DNA of 64,000 bases. Source: UMGS1668 sp035447605 (GTDB taxonomy: Bacteria; Bacillota; Clostridia; Oscillospirales; Ruminococcaceae). The stretch is taken from positions 1 to 64,000 of the forward strand of contig DAOTHJ010000009.1 in the NCBI GenBank assembly GCA_035447605.1, written 5' to 3'. The position numbers were made by a program, and so were the translations under genes. The notes under the pieces were generated by a model, which was not told the DNA's origin, did not search any database, and saw nothing but the letters and a program-made list of their open reading frames with translations. Of the stretch, positions 20,229-28,764 are shown piece by piece; the stretch's first letter is position 1, and the number at the start of each line of letters is the position of its first letter.

Positions 20229-20281
20229 AAAAATCCCCTGCCGCCGGATGCAAAGCGCTCCCGGAGACAGGGGATTTTTTT
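20229..20281 (+). terminator. intrinsic terminator of the truncated metH gene
   Basis: AAAAATCCCCTG pairs with CAGGGGATTTTTTT around an internal loop, ending 64 bases after the stop codon. Confidence 0.85.
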
Positions 20282-20399
20282 AAACGATTTTTGCAGGGCA
20301 GAAAATTCCGCCGCGCCGCGGATGAAAACTCATACCTCGGCGGGCCATAACTTTGAGAAGTGACCCTCTAAATCTCTTCGGACGTTTCCCGGTCAGGGG

Positions 20400-20747
20400 A
20401 AACTCTCCGGAGACAGGACTGCGCCGAGCAAAGGCAAAGCTCCGGCGATCAGCGCTTTTCCAACGGGCATTAAGAAAATATTTTTGAGAATCAATTTTGC
20501 CTCGCCAATGTCCATATCGGTCGGCAAAAGAATGGTGTACCTTGAAAGATGCGGCTCGGGAGGCCGTCTTCCGGTTCGGGAGAATTCTCCGGAGACAGGT
20601 ATCGTGCCGAGCAAAAGCAGAGCTCTGCCGGTCGGCGCTTTCTCATAGGACGCCGATTTTTGCCTCGCCGATGTCCATATCGGTCGGCAAAAGAATGGTG
20701 TACCTTGAAAGATGCGGCGCGGGAGGCCGTCTTCCGGCCCGGGAGAT
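20400..20747. repeat. two-unit tandem repeat (about 165-180 bp) directly 3' of the PTS gene
   Basis: Unit one starts near 20400 and unit two near 20582; CTCCGGAGACAGG and a block from GCCTCGCC to GGCCGTCTTCCGG recur. The distal 85 bases are about 95% identical, while the middle is more diverged and unit one has a 19-base insertion. The start of a third unit (GGGAGATTTATTCCGG) runs into the stop codon of the PTS gene. No convincing gene is seen in 20282-20747; short minus-strand frames occur but lack ribosome sites. Confidence 0.8.
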
Positions 20748-21815
20748 TTATTCCGGCAGCTTCATGTCGCCGTCATGTACCCAGCCGATTTTGCGGAGGA
20801 TCTCATTAAATAGGTAAGAAAGGACGGCCGGCAGGACGAAGCAGATCAGCGCGAGGCCCACCCAGTCCGTTGCGGTGACGGCCCGCGGATAGCCGTTTTC
20901 GGGGTCGAACCAGCCCAGAATCAAGCCGATCGGCCCAAGCAGGCCGCAGGTACCCATACCGGAGTTGATGGCCGCACCGTACATCTCAAGCTGGAAGACG
21001 CAGACCGCGAGCGGCCCGGTGACGGCGGAAGCGAGCGTCGGCGCAATCCAGATCTGCGGATGGAGCAGAATATTCGGCATTTGGAGCATCGAGGTGCCGA
21101 TGCCCTGAGAAAACAGGCCGTTCCAGCCGTTCTCCCGGAAGCTGATGACCGCGAAGCCGATCATCTGCGCGCAGCACCCGGCGACGGCGGCCGCTCCGGC
21201 AATGGCAAGACCTTCCGAGCTGCCCTCCGCCGCGGCGCTGCCGGTCAATACAAGCCCGGCGCAGATCGCGGCGCTGGAGATCGGCAGGGTGAGCACCATG
21301 CCGATGACGACGGCGACCACCAGCCCGGTGACGAAGGGAGCCTGAAGCGCCGCCCAGCTGATGAACGCACTGATGTAGCCGGTGAGCACGCCGATCGGAG
21401 GCGCGAGGAAGACGGAGAGCAGGCCGCCCGTGAACAGCGTGACAAACGGAGTGACCAGAATATCGACGCGCGTCTTTTTGGAGACGGCGCGCCCGGCCTC
21501 CGCGGCGGCGATGGCGATAAAGAAGACCGCCAAAGGACCGCCGGCCCCGCCGAGCGTGTTGGCCGCATACCCGACCGCGGCAGCGGAGAAGATGACGAGC
21601 GGCGCCGCGCCGAGCGAGTAGGCGATCGCGGCCGCCATCGCCGGGCCGGCCATCGCCTGCGCATAGCCGCCGATCTGGGCGAACAGGGCAAGCCCCGGGA
21701 TCATGCCGATCGCCTTAAAGATCGTGCCGATCAGCAGGGAGGCAAAAAGCCCCTGTGCCATGGCGCCCATTGCGTCGATGAAATACCGCTTTCCGAGCTT
21801 TTTCCAAACGCTCAT
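20748..21815 (-). CDS. PTS-IIC-type (PTS_EIIC_2 family) membrane protein
   Basis: A polytopic membrane protein of about 355 residues, very rich in Ala/Gly, with roughly ten hydrophobic segments. It resembles the EIIC_2 family of phosphotransferase-system-like permeases, with conserved stretches such as LTLPISSAAICAGL and NSGMGTCGLLGPIGL. No IIA or IIB partner is adjacent, and the substrate is unknown. Start: ATG 21815 has GAGGTG 9 bases upstream; ATG 21821 and GTG 21827 are alternatives. A tandem repeat lies immediately downstream. Confidence 0.8.
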   Translation of the reverse strand: MSVWKKLGKRYFIDAMGAMAQGLFASLLIGTIFKAIGMIPGLALFAQIGGYAQAMAGPAMAAAIAYSLGAAPLVIFSAAAVGYAANTLGGAGGPLAVFFIAIAAAEAGRAVSKKTRVDILVTPFVTLFTGGLLSVFLAPPIGVLTGYISAFISWAALQAPFVTGLVVAVVIGMVLTLPISSAAICAGLVLTGSAAAEGSSEGLAIAGAAAVAGCCAQMIGFAVISFRENGWNGLFSQGIGTSMLQMPNILLHPQIWIAPTLASAVTGPLAVCVFQLEMYGAAINSGMGTCGLLGPIGLILGWFDPENGYPRAVTATDWVGLALICFVLPAVLSYLFNEILRKIGWVHDGDMKLPE

Positions 21816-21985
21816 TTTCATCCGCACCTCGCATATTCATAGGGGCCCGGTTCCGCAGGTGCGGAAGGGGCCCGTTTTTTTCCATTATATCAGCCGAAAC
21901 GCGGGATGCAAGCGAGGCCGGCGGGAAATTTTCAAAAAGAGAGAGAAAACACGAAAAACGCCGCAGCCACGGTCGGAATTTTCTC

Positions 21986-22014
21986 TTGAACTGGGTTTTT
22001 ATTCGTGTTATGAT
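21986..22014 (+). promoter_or_regulatory. promoter of the NUDIX gene at 22054
   Basis: TTGAAC (21986-21991), 17 bases, TATGAT (22009-22014). TGGAGAAG serves as ribosome site before ATG 22054. Confidence 0.7.
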
Positions 22015-22053
22015 AATAACAGAGTATGCTTTGTTCCGATTGGAGAAGAAAAA

Positions 22054-22473
22054 ATGAAACATGAGAAGTCCTGCGGCGGACTGATCTATCGTGAGCAGGA
22101 AGGGGAGACACAGCTTCTTCTGATCAAGCACCGCAGCGGAGGCCACTGGTCCTTTCCCAAAGGGCACATGGAGGCGGGCGAAACGGAAATGATGACCGCC
22201 CTCCGTGAGATCCGGGAGGAGACCGGGCTCCAGGTCTTTTTGCGCGAAGGGTTCCGGGAGGCGGTTGAGTATTCCCCCAAACCCAACGTCAAAAAGCAGG
22301 TGATTTATTTTATAGGATTTACGCTGAATGAAAGCGTCCTCCGCCCACAGGAGGAGGAGGTCAGCGAAATCGCGTGGATGGAAATCCATACCGCTTATGA
22401 GATGGTCACGTTCCGCAATGACAAAAACCTGATCTCCCGCGCGATGGAATATCTCGAGCGCCGCGGTATCTGA
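22054..22473 (+). CDS. NUDIX hydrolase, diadenosine tetraphosphatase-like
   Basis: This 139-residue protein begins KHEKSCGGLIYREQ and carries the NUDIX box GHMEAGETEMMTALREIREE then TGL directly after WSFPKG, the pattern of bis(5'-nucleosyl)-tetraphosphatase-like MutT proteins. It likely removes alarmone-like dinucleotides or other NDP-X compounds. It is a single-gene unit with its own promoter and terminator. Confidence 0.88.
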   Translation: MKHEKSCGGLIYREQEGETQLLLIKHRSGGHWSFPKGHMEAGETEMMTALREIREETGLQVFLREGFREAVEYSPKPNVKKQVIYFIGFTLNESVLRPQEEEVSEIAWMEIHTAYEMVTFRNDKNLISRAMEYLERRGI

Positions 22474-22480
22474 ACTGAAA

Positions 22481-22516
22481 AAAACTCCGGAACAGAAATG
22501 TTCCGGAGTTTTTTTG
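22481..22516 (+). terminator. intrinsic terminator after the NUDIX gene
   Basis: AACTCCGGAACA / TGTTCCGGAGTT stem-loop with flanking A- and T-tracts. The rest of the gap to 22778 contains no gene I can support. Confidence 0.88.
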
Positions 22517-22778
22517 TAAATCAGGGGAAAAAGGATTAGCAGGCATCCGTTTCCCGAAGCAATCGAAGAGGATGGAGAAAAGGGGCTGCCCAACCTCCAT
22601 GGGCCGTCTTCTTTGCATAAGCCTGCCGCAAAAAAGCGGATCAAAAGAGCCGCCCGGTCCAACCGGATATCCCAAGAGAAGAAACAAAGGAAGGTCACCC
22701 AATACCGGAGTCCGTCTTCCAAAAGAGAAAATCCGGTTCCCGCAGGCGTGCTCAAAACGGTCGGAAAGGCTCGCAGCC

Positions 22779-23633
22779 TCAGCTCTTTTTTCGGGAGAGA
22801 TTCCAGATCGATAAGCCGTAGAAGACCGCCGTTGTTACAATCAGCACCGCGATGCTCATAAGCGGCGTGACGGTGGTATCACCGAATTTGTAGGTGACGC
22901 CCATCAGCTCCTCAAACTCCTGCACGGCCGAATCAGGCGCGCCCGCGAAGGTGGCCGAGAGCGGCTCCGCCATCATCACCTGCCGGAGGAGCACCGCGGA
23001 ATGCGAGACGGGGAACGCCTTGATCATCCACTGAACCGCCTCCGGGAGTTGCCCGATCGGGAGGTAGATGCCCGTCAGGAAGCCAATGAGGGTACCGAGG
23101 ATCGTGCTCGCCGTGCTGAAGGCGTTGGCGCTGTTAAAGAAGGAGACCATGAAAAGAACGAGGGATGTATTGGAGAGGGTGGAGAGCAGGATCAGCCCCG
23201 CCACTTTAACCAGTGTGGCAGGCTCCAGCAATTCGCCGCCGTTCATGACGACGTAGATTTCGGCCAGCACGAGCGTGATGAAGCTCATGATGCAGCCGAT
23301 CAGGTATGAGCTGAGGATGTATCCGCCCGCGATCCGGCTGCGCTTGAGCGGTGAGGAGGTAAAATCCTTGATAATTTTTTTGGTCTTGTCTTCCACCATG
23401 ATGCCGAAGGCACCCATCGTGGTGGTGACGGAGGTCACGGCCAAAAGCCCGGCCATGATCCAACTGTCCATCAGGTAGCGCACGCCGCTCATACCCGTAA
23501 AACTGTTGACCCAGACGTCCCCAAGAAACAGGGCATACAGCCCGATGATGAGAAAGACGGCCAGCAGCGAGAAGAAGACCGCCGCTTTGTCGCGGAAGAA
23601 AATCAGGAGGTTTCTTTTTGCAAATCCGATCAT
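22779..23633 (-). CDS. ABC-2 type transporter permease
   Basis: The 284-residue protein has six membrane helices in the ABC-2 arrangement, an N-terminal IGFAKRNLLIFFRDKAAV segment and a large loop before the last helix. It pairs with the ATPase immediately upstream (ATGA overlap) to form an exporter of daunorubicin/multidrug type. The substrate is unknown and no accessory gene is linked. Confidence 0.9.
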   Translation of the reverse strand: MIGFAKRNLLIFFRDKAAVFFSLLAVFLIIGLYALFLGDVWVNSFTGMSGVRYLMDSWIMAGLLAVTSVTTTMGAFGIMVEDKTKKIIKDFTSSPLKRSRIAGGYILSSYLIGCIMSFITLVLAEIYVVMNGGELLEPATLVKVAGLILLSTLSNTSLVLFMVSFFNSANAFSTASTILGTLIGFLTGIYLPIGQLPEAVQWMIKAFPVSHSAVLLRQVMMAEPLSATFAGAPDSAVQEFEELMGVTYKFGDTTVTPLMSIAVLIVTTAVFYGLSIWNLSRKKS

Positions 23634-24544
23634 TCCCGAATCTCCTTTCCCGTAATGGCGATAAACGCGTCGTCCATGGTACCGGTTGTCACCTCAAAAC
23701 CGGAGATGGAATCCGAGACCTTTTGCAGAATCGGCAGGGCCGACATGGTGGAGGGGATGGAGACGAAAATCCGGTCGGCCTTCTGCGTATAGGGGAAAGC
23801 CTCCGCCTCCAGCAGCGCGGCGGTTTTCTGCGGATCCGTGCAGACGAGGGAGAGCTTGTCGGTCGTATAGATTTCTTTGAGATAGGAAGGCGTGCCCTTC
23901 GCGACGATCTGACCGTCGTCGATGACGATCACATAGTCGGCCCCGGCGGCCTCCTCCATGTAATGCGTGGTGAGAAAAACGGTCATCCCGGTATCCCTTT
24001 GCAGCGCGGTGACGGTCTCCCACACGCTCTTGCGCGTCTGCGGGTCGAGGCCGGTCGTCGGCTCGTCGAGGAAAAGAATCTTCGGCGTGTTGACGAGCGC
24101 CCGCGCGATATCGCAGCGCCTCCTCTGCCCGCCCGAGAGTTTCCCGTAGGGCCGCTTCAGGATCTCGGAGATGCCTGTGACCCGCGCAACCTTCTCGGCG
24201 GTCTCGCGGAGTTCCTGCCCCTTGAGCCCATAAAAGCCGCCGCGGATCTCCAGATTCTCCTGCACGGTCAGCAGGTTGTCGAGCAAACTGTCCTGAAACA
24301 CCGCCCCGATGACGGAGCGGATCGCGTCGTCCTCCTCGCCGAGCACATGCCCGTCCACAACGACTTTACCGGCATCCGGCCGGAGAAACGTGCAGATGAT
24401 GTCGATCGTCGTGGATTTTCCGGCGCCGTTCGGCCCGAGGAAAGCGAAGATCTTTCCGCTTTCGATGTAAAAATCCAGCCCTTTTACCGCTTGGACGTCC
24501 CCGTAGGACTTCCGCAGCCCGGAGACCTCGATGATTTTGCTCAA
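23630..24544 (-). CDS. ABC transporter ATPase (DrrA/ABC-2 type)
   Basis: 304 residues. Walker A GPNGAGKST, the Q-loop, signature LSGGQRRR, Walker B ILFLDEPTTGLD and the switch His (TTHYMEE) are all present. After about residue 220 there is the C-terminal extension usual for drug-exporter ATPases. The start is TTG 24544, because GGAGGTG ends 6 bases before it and it yields MSKIIEVSGLRKSYG; an upstream open stretch of 24 codons has no ribosome site. Its stop overlaps the permease start by 4 bases. Confidence 0.92.
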   Translation of the reverse strand: MSKIIEVSGLRKSYGDVQAVKGLDFYIESGKIFAFLGPNGAGKSTTIDIICTFLRPDAGKVVVDGHVLGEEDDAIRSVIGAVFQDSLLDNLLTVQENLEIRGGFYGLKGQELRETAEKVARVTGISEILKRPYGKLSGGQRRRCDIARALVNTPKILFLDEPTTGLDPQTRKSVWETVTALQRDTGMTVFLTTHYMEEAAGADYVIVIDDGQIVAKGTPSYLKEIYTTDKLSLVCTDPQKTAALLEAEAFPYTQKADRIFVSIPSTMSALPILQKVSDSISGFEVTTGTMDDAFIAITGKEIRE

Positions 24545-24723
24545 AAGATGCACCTCCAATATTCGGAGCTTTCCATATAATGTAAAAATCATATCATAAA
24601 ATCCACAGGAAGACAAGAGCTTGGCAAAATCGCTCCTGCCAGAGCGGGCTATGCAATCCGGGCTTTTTATATTACAATAGAAATGGTTTTATGAAATAAA
24701 AAGACAAAGAGGAGCGGATCCGC

Positions 24724-25329
24724 ATGGAAATCAGACGGGCAAGCGAGCTCGGAAAAGATATCCGGAAAGAGATCAGCGATATTTTCGTGGCCGGTTTTTT
24801 CCAGTGGCTACGGTATTTTTCCAAAGACCCCGAAAAACTGTCCCGCGCGCTGGCCCATATGTTTCGCCCGGAGGCCTTTTATGCCGCGGCGGAGGACGGA
24901 AAGATTTTGGGAATCGCCGCCTGTACGGACGGAAAGACTTCCTCCGTACAGATTCAAACGAAAGAACTGCGGCACCATCTGGGATTTGTTATGGGGAGCT
25001 TCGCGGGGCTTCAGTTAAAAAGGGAACTTGAAAACCGCCCCTATCCCTTCCCGCTCGAGCCCGGCGCCGGCTCCATCGAATTCGTCGCGACCGATCCGAA
25101 ACACCTCGGACAGGGCGTCGCCTCGGCGATCCTCCGGCATATCTTTTCGGATACCCCGTACCGCGCCTATGTATTGGAGGTTGCGGATACCAACGCGCCC
25201 GCGGTTCGGCTCTACGAAAAGCTCGGCTTCCGGGAATTCCTGCGCGTGCCGAATAAGTACAGCAAGCAGAGCGGAATCAACGCTTTTATCTATATGAAAT
25301 ATGAAAAGGAAAACGATGCCCGGCCCTAA
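24724..25329 (+). CDS. GNAT-family N-acetyltransferase
   Basis: 201 residues. The acetyl-CoA-binding motif A reads VATDPKHLGQGVASAILRHI (about 123-142) and is followed by the NAPAVRLYEKLGFREF motif B region. The substrate is not predictable. It is monogenic, with AAAGAGGAGC as ribosome site. Confidence 0.87.
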   Translation: MEIRRASELGKDIRKEISDIFVAGFFQWLRYFSKDPEKLSRALAHMFRPEAFYAAAEDGKILGIAACTDGKTSSVQIQTKELRHHLGFVMGSFAGLQLKRELENRPYPFPLEPGAGSIEFVATDPKHLGQGVASAILRHIFSDTPYRAYVLEVADTNAPAVRLYEKLGFREFLRVPNKYSKQSGINAFIYMKYEKENDARP

Positions 25330-25558
25330 AAGGCATCCGTAAAAAACGGACGGGCTTCCTCTGCGGCCGACGGGTATTATGCCTGTTTGACCTTGTGATC
25401 CTTTTAAAGAACCGGTTTGGGCGGACACAAAAAGGCAGGGCTTCGGACGGAGAAAGGCGCCTTCCGTCCGGTCCGCTTCGGATTTTGGAGGGGAATAAAA
25501 ACAAAACGGCTCCCCACATTGTGAGGAGCACGCATTGCTTACAGGCGCGGCCTGTTGG

Positions 25559-25632
25559 CGTCCCCGGAGGGATTCGAACCCTCGGCCTTCCGCTTAGGAG
25601 GCGGACGCTCTATCCTGCTGAGCTACGGAGAC
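25559..25632 (-). tRNA. tRNA-Arg(CCT)
   Basis: On the minus strand the acceptor GTCTCCG pairs with CGGGGAC, the D-arm is AGCTCAGCAGGATAGAGC, the anticodon stem TCCGC/GCGGA encloses CTCCTAA (anticodon CCT, reading AGG), and the T-arm is GAGGGTTCGAATCCCTC. The discriminator is G and CCA is not encoded. Confidence 0.95.
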
Positions 25633-25660
25633 AAGACGGCTATCCAAAAGCGCCTTGTCT

Positions 25661-25689
25661 ATTTTAATCTCCGCAAACGGGTTTGTCAA
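25661..25689 (-). promoter_or_regulatory. promoter of tRNA-Arg
   Basis: On the minus strand TTGACA (25684-25689) and TAAAAT (25661-25666) are spaced by 17 bases, about 30 bases upstream of the tRNA 5' end. No gene is seen in the gap 25690-26043. Confidence 0.8.
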
Positions 25690-26043
25690 TCGGCTGTCCT
25701 CTTCGGCGCGGGCTTCCTTTCATGGCATCGGAAGATGCCGGAACATCTTGAACGGCGTGGGGGATGAACCCTTGCCGAACAGCTACAAGGAACCTGCCGG
25801 AAAAATCCGGGCCTTTTGCTCCGCAACCGGGCGGGGGGCTTTTTTTGCGCCCGGAGTAGGATGAAAACACCCGCCGGATTTTGCCGGGGCCGCTGTATCC
25901 CTAAAGGCCGCCTGTTCGCGCCGGGATCGAGCGGATTTTTATTTTTGCGGGGGCATCTCTGCCCGTACCGAAGGCCGCTTTCGCTTTTGCGGCGGCGTGC
26001 CCGGCTTTGAACTCCTTGGGAAATTCCGTTTTCATGCCCCCGT

Positions 26044-26072
26044 TTGACTTGACGCCGGGATGGGGGTACAAT
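26044..26072 (+). promoter_or_regulatory. promoter of the NUDIX-DUF5131-NUDIX operon
   Basis: TTGACT (26044-26049), 17 bases, TACAAT (26067-26072), 31 bases upstream of ATG 26103. Confidence 0.75.
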
Positions 26073-26102
26073 AATCCGTATGAAAAGCCCGGGGGGTATG
26101 GT

Positions 26103-26495
26103 ATGAAAAAGGATGTCTCCGCCGCCGTCATCGAAGACGGACAGGGCCGGATTCTGATTTGCAGGCGGCGCGAGGGCGGGAGCTGCGCCCATCTCTGGGA
26201 ATTCGCCGGCGGCAAGCGCGAGGAAGGCGAAACCGATGAGGAATGCCTGATCCGCGAGTGCCGCGAGGAACTGGACGTCGAAATTACCGTCGGCGGGCTG
26301 CTGCTCGAGACCTTCCACCGCTACCCGGAATATGACGTCGATATCAAATTCTTTTCCGCAGAGATCGTCTCCGGCGAGCCGAAGCTGCTCGTGCACGAAA
26401 CATTACGCTGGGCCGGCCCGGAGGATTTTGACGGGCTGGAATTCTGCCCGGCGGACCGGGAGATTCTGAAGCTCCTCTCCGCAAAACAGGGGTAA
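26103..26495 (+). CDS. NUDIX (MutT-like) pyrophosphohydrolase
   Basis: This 130-residue protein has VSAAVIEDGQGRILICRRR and a NUDIX box GGKREEGETDEECLIRECRE then ELDV, the layout of MutT/CTP-pyrophosphohydrolase types that clean oxidised or modified nucleotides. It is first in a three-gene unit in which NUDIX genes bracket a DUF5131 gene. Confidence 0.88.
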   Translation: MKKDVSAAVIEDGQGRILICRRREGGSCAHLWEFAGGKREEGETDEECLIRECREELDVEITVGGLLLETFHRYPEYDVDIKFFSAEIVSGEPKLLVHETLRWAGPEDFDGLEFCPADREILKLLSAKQG

Positions 26496-26500
26496 CACGT

Positions 26501-27241
26501 ATGGAATCGTTCGTCTGGAATCCCTGGCACGGCTGCCGGAAATATTCCGAGGGCTGCCTGCACTGCTACGTCTACCGCCGGGACGAATCCGTCGGGAAGG
26601 ACGCCTCCGTTGTGGCGAAGACGGCCTCGTTTTCTGACGCGGTAAAAAAGGACCGCGGCGGAAACTGGAAATGGCCCTCCGGCAGCGAGATCTGGCTCTG
26701 TCTCTCCTCAGATTTCTTCCTTGAAGAGGCCGATCCGTGGCGGGATGAAGTCTGGGATATGGTGCGGCAGCGGCCGGACCTCTTTTTTCGCATTATCACC
26801 AAGCGGATCGCCCGTTTTATGGACTGCGTGCCGGAGGATTGGGGCGGCGGCTGGGAGAATGTCTCCGTCGGCTGCACGGTCGAGAATCAGCGGCGCTGCG
26901 ACGAGAGGCTTTCGCTGTTTCTCTCGCTGCCGATTCAAAACCGCTTTCTCGTCTGCGAACCGCTTCTCGAGAGGATCAATCTCGGGGTAATCCCAAAGGG
27001 AACTCTGGCGAGCGTGATCGCCGGCGGAGAGAGCGGGCCGGGCGCGCGCACCTGCGAGTACAGATGGGTGCTGGATCTGCGGCGGCAGTGCGTGGAAAAC
27101 GGCGTCCGCTTTCATTTCAAGCAGACCGGCGCCAACTTCGTCAAGGATGGGAAACGCTACGCGATTCCAAGAAAAGATCAGATCCCGCAGGCGGGAAAGG
27201 CCTGCATCGACTACGAGCCGGAAGGAGGCCTTGCGGAATGA
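26501..27241 (+). CDS. DUF5131 (phage Gp37/Gp68-like) protein
   Basis: 246 residues. It begins with the family hallmark WNPWHGCRKYSEGCLHCYV, a cysteine cluster (Cys12, Cys19, Cys22) reminiscent of radical-SAM or metal-binding motifs, and later has IITKRIARF and AGGESGPGAR. The family is common in phages and mobile DNA, and its activity has not been established. It starts 5 bases after the upstream NUDIX gene and overlaps the next NUDIX gene by 4 bases, so the three proteins are probably made together. Confidence 0.85.
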   Translation: MESFVWNPWHGCRKYSEGCLHCYVYRRDESVGKDASVVAKTASFSDAVKKDRGGNWKWPSGSEIWLCLSSDFFLEEADPWRDEVWDMVRQRPDLFFRIITKRIARFMDCVPEDWGGGWENVSVGCTVENQRRCDERLSLFLSLPIQNRFLVCEPLLERINLGVIPKGTLASVIAGGESGPGARTCEYRWVLDLRRQCVENGVRFHFKQTGANFVKDGKRYAIPRKDQIPQAGKACIDYEPEGGLAE

Positions 27242-27729
27242 TCCAATCGACGCTCTGCTATATCGAGTACGGCGGGGACTATCTGATGCTCCACCGGGTT
27301 AAGAAGGAGCACGACGCCAATAAAGACAAATGGATCGGCGTCGGCGGCAAGTTTGAGGATAAGGAAAGCCCGGAGGACTGCATGCTCCGCGAGGTGCGCG
27401 AGGAGACCGGCCTCGTGCTCAAAGAATACCGCTACCGGGGAATCGTCACCTTCGTCTCCGACGAGTGGGAGACCGAGTATATGCACCTCTTCACCGCGCC
27501 GGCGCCGGAAGAGGGCCTGCCTCAGGGCGATGGGAACGCCCCTTCCTGCGACGAGGGAGACCTTGAATGGGTGCCGAAACAGCAAATTTTGCAGCTCCCG
27601 ATCTGGGAGGGCGACCGGATTTTTTTGCAGCTGCTGGCCGAAGAGCATCCGTTTTTTTCGCTGAAGCTCGAATATCGGGGAGAACGGTTGGTTTCCGCCG
27701 TATTGGACGGAAAATCGCTGAAAATATAG
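27238..27729 (+). CDS. NUDIX hydrolase, 8-oxo-dGTP diphosphatase type
   Basis: 163 residues. KDKWIGVGGKFED followed by the NUDIX box (GKFEDKESPEDCMLREVREE then TGL) is the pattern of MutT/MTH1-type 8-oxo-dGTP diphosphatases. The start ATGA overlaps the DUF5131 stop. It is the fourth NUDIX protein in the window. Confidence 0.88.
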   Translation: MIQSTLCYIEYGGDYLMLHRVKKEHDANKDKWIGVGGKFEDKESPEDCMLREVREETGLVLKEYRYRGIVTFVSDEWETEYMHLFTAPAPEEGLPQGDGNAPSCDEGDLEWVPKQQILQLPIWEGDRIFLQLLAEEHPFFSLKLEYRGERLVSAVLDGKSLKI

Positions 27730-27761
27730 ATAAGATTCGTAAAAAATGCCTGTACCAATGA

Positions 27762-27790
27762 TTGACAGAACACAAAATTGGAAGTATACT
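27762..27790 (+). promoter_or_regulatory. promoter of the DUF2284 gene
   Basis: TTGACA (27762-27767), 17 bases, TATACT (27785-27790), a near-consensus promoter 25 bases upstream of ATG 27815. Confidence 0.85.
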
Positions 27791-27814
27791 GGACGCGGAA
27801 AGGAAGCGGCAGCC

Positions 27815-28363
27815 ATGAATGATGAAATCAAAAAACTTGCCGAGGATCTCGGCTTTGATCCCAAGGTCGGAGAGCTCCCTGCAAGGTTGGTTCCCTGCGA
27901 TGCAACTCTGAGGAGATTTTGCGTTCAGAACGCATGCGGACAGTATAAACGGTGCTGGCAGTGTCCGCCGGCCGTGGGCGCCGCGGAGACACTGATCGCC
28001 CAGTTACATAACTATAAAGATGCCCTTGTTTTCACCAACGAGTACCCCTGCACGGATTATAAGGATGCCGAGCAGGTCGAAAAAATGCATGTCGCCCATG
28101 AGCGCCGCAGCCAGTTGCTCTGGATGTCGATGCAGAAACTCGGATATTCCAAGAAAAACGCCCGCCTCCTGACCGTCGGCGGCTGCCATCTGTGCCCGGA
28201 GTGCGCCTGCATCACCGGCGAGCCTTGCCGCCATCCCGATATCGCCTGCCCGTCGTTGAGCGCCTACTGCGTCAACTGCACCGAGCTCGGCAAGCTGACC
28301 GGCCAGAATTTTGCCGGAGATCACGGCGGCTGCGTCTTCATCGCCATCGTCCTGCTGAAATAA
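27815..28363 (+). CDS. DUF2284 cysteine-rich metal-binding protein
   Basis: 182 residues with many cysteines: CVQNACGQYKRCWQCPP (about 28-44), then GGCHLCPECACITGEPC (about 127-143) and YCVNCTELGK. The family is thought to bind metal, probably an Fe-S cluster, in anaerobes; the function is unknown. AAGGAA precedes ATG 27815. It is a single gene with its own promoter and terminator. Confidence 0.87.
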   Translation: MNDEIKKLAEDLGFDPKVGELPARLVPCDATLRRFCVQNACGQYKRCWQCPPAVGAAETLIAQLHNYKDALVFTNEYPCTDYKDAEQVEKMHVAHERRSQLLWMSMQKLGYSKKNARLLTVGGCHLCPECACITGEPCRHPDIACPSLSAYCVNCTELGKLTGQNFAGDHGGCVFIAIVLLK

Positions 28364-28375
28364 AAAAGATTAAAC

Positions 28376-28411
28376 AAAAGGCCCTTCCGGGAAACCGGAG
28401 GGGTCTTTTTT
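28376..28411 (+). terminator. intrinsic terminator after DUF2284
   Basis: AAAAGGCCCTTCCGG / CCGGAGGGGTCTTTTTTT stem-loop. The following gap 28412-28764 holds no gene I can support. It contains a loose direct repeat around GACTGCTGTC (28488 and 28554) and, at about 28690-28750, a GGAGGCC...GGGCCTC hairpin that may end the ATPase gene. Confidence 0.8.
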
Positions 28412-28764
28412 TCTCAGAGAAAGAAGTTCGGTTAAGAAACGCCGGGAAGATTTTTTCCATGCGCCGGACTGGGCGCGTATAGAAAGATGACTGCTGTCCC
28501 AAACGCTCAGGGGCTGATTTTCCGTAGCTCGCGGGTCGGCCATACGGGAAACGACTGCTGTCTCGAGCACACGAAGATCGTCTTTTGTATCTCCGGGTAC
28601 GCGGTATGTCATAGGGCGGAAGTGACCGCTCCACCGGGGAAAAGGGCGAAGAGAAATCTGCATAGGCGCGGAAACTGCAAAAATAAGGAGGCCGAAAGGA
28701 GCCGCGCGCCGCCGGGAACACAGGGCGGGGCTGCTTCGGGCCTCTTTTTTATAAAAGGTGGGCC

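Noticed and set aside
28488..28600. Possible tail relic of DUF2284 near the GACTGCTGTC repeat
   Set aside because: The alignment with the DUF2284 C-terminus is too weak (only a few matching residues) to count as a fifth case.
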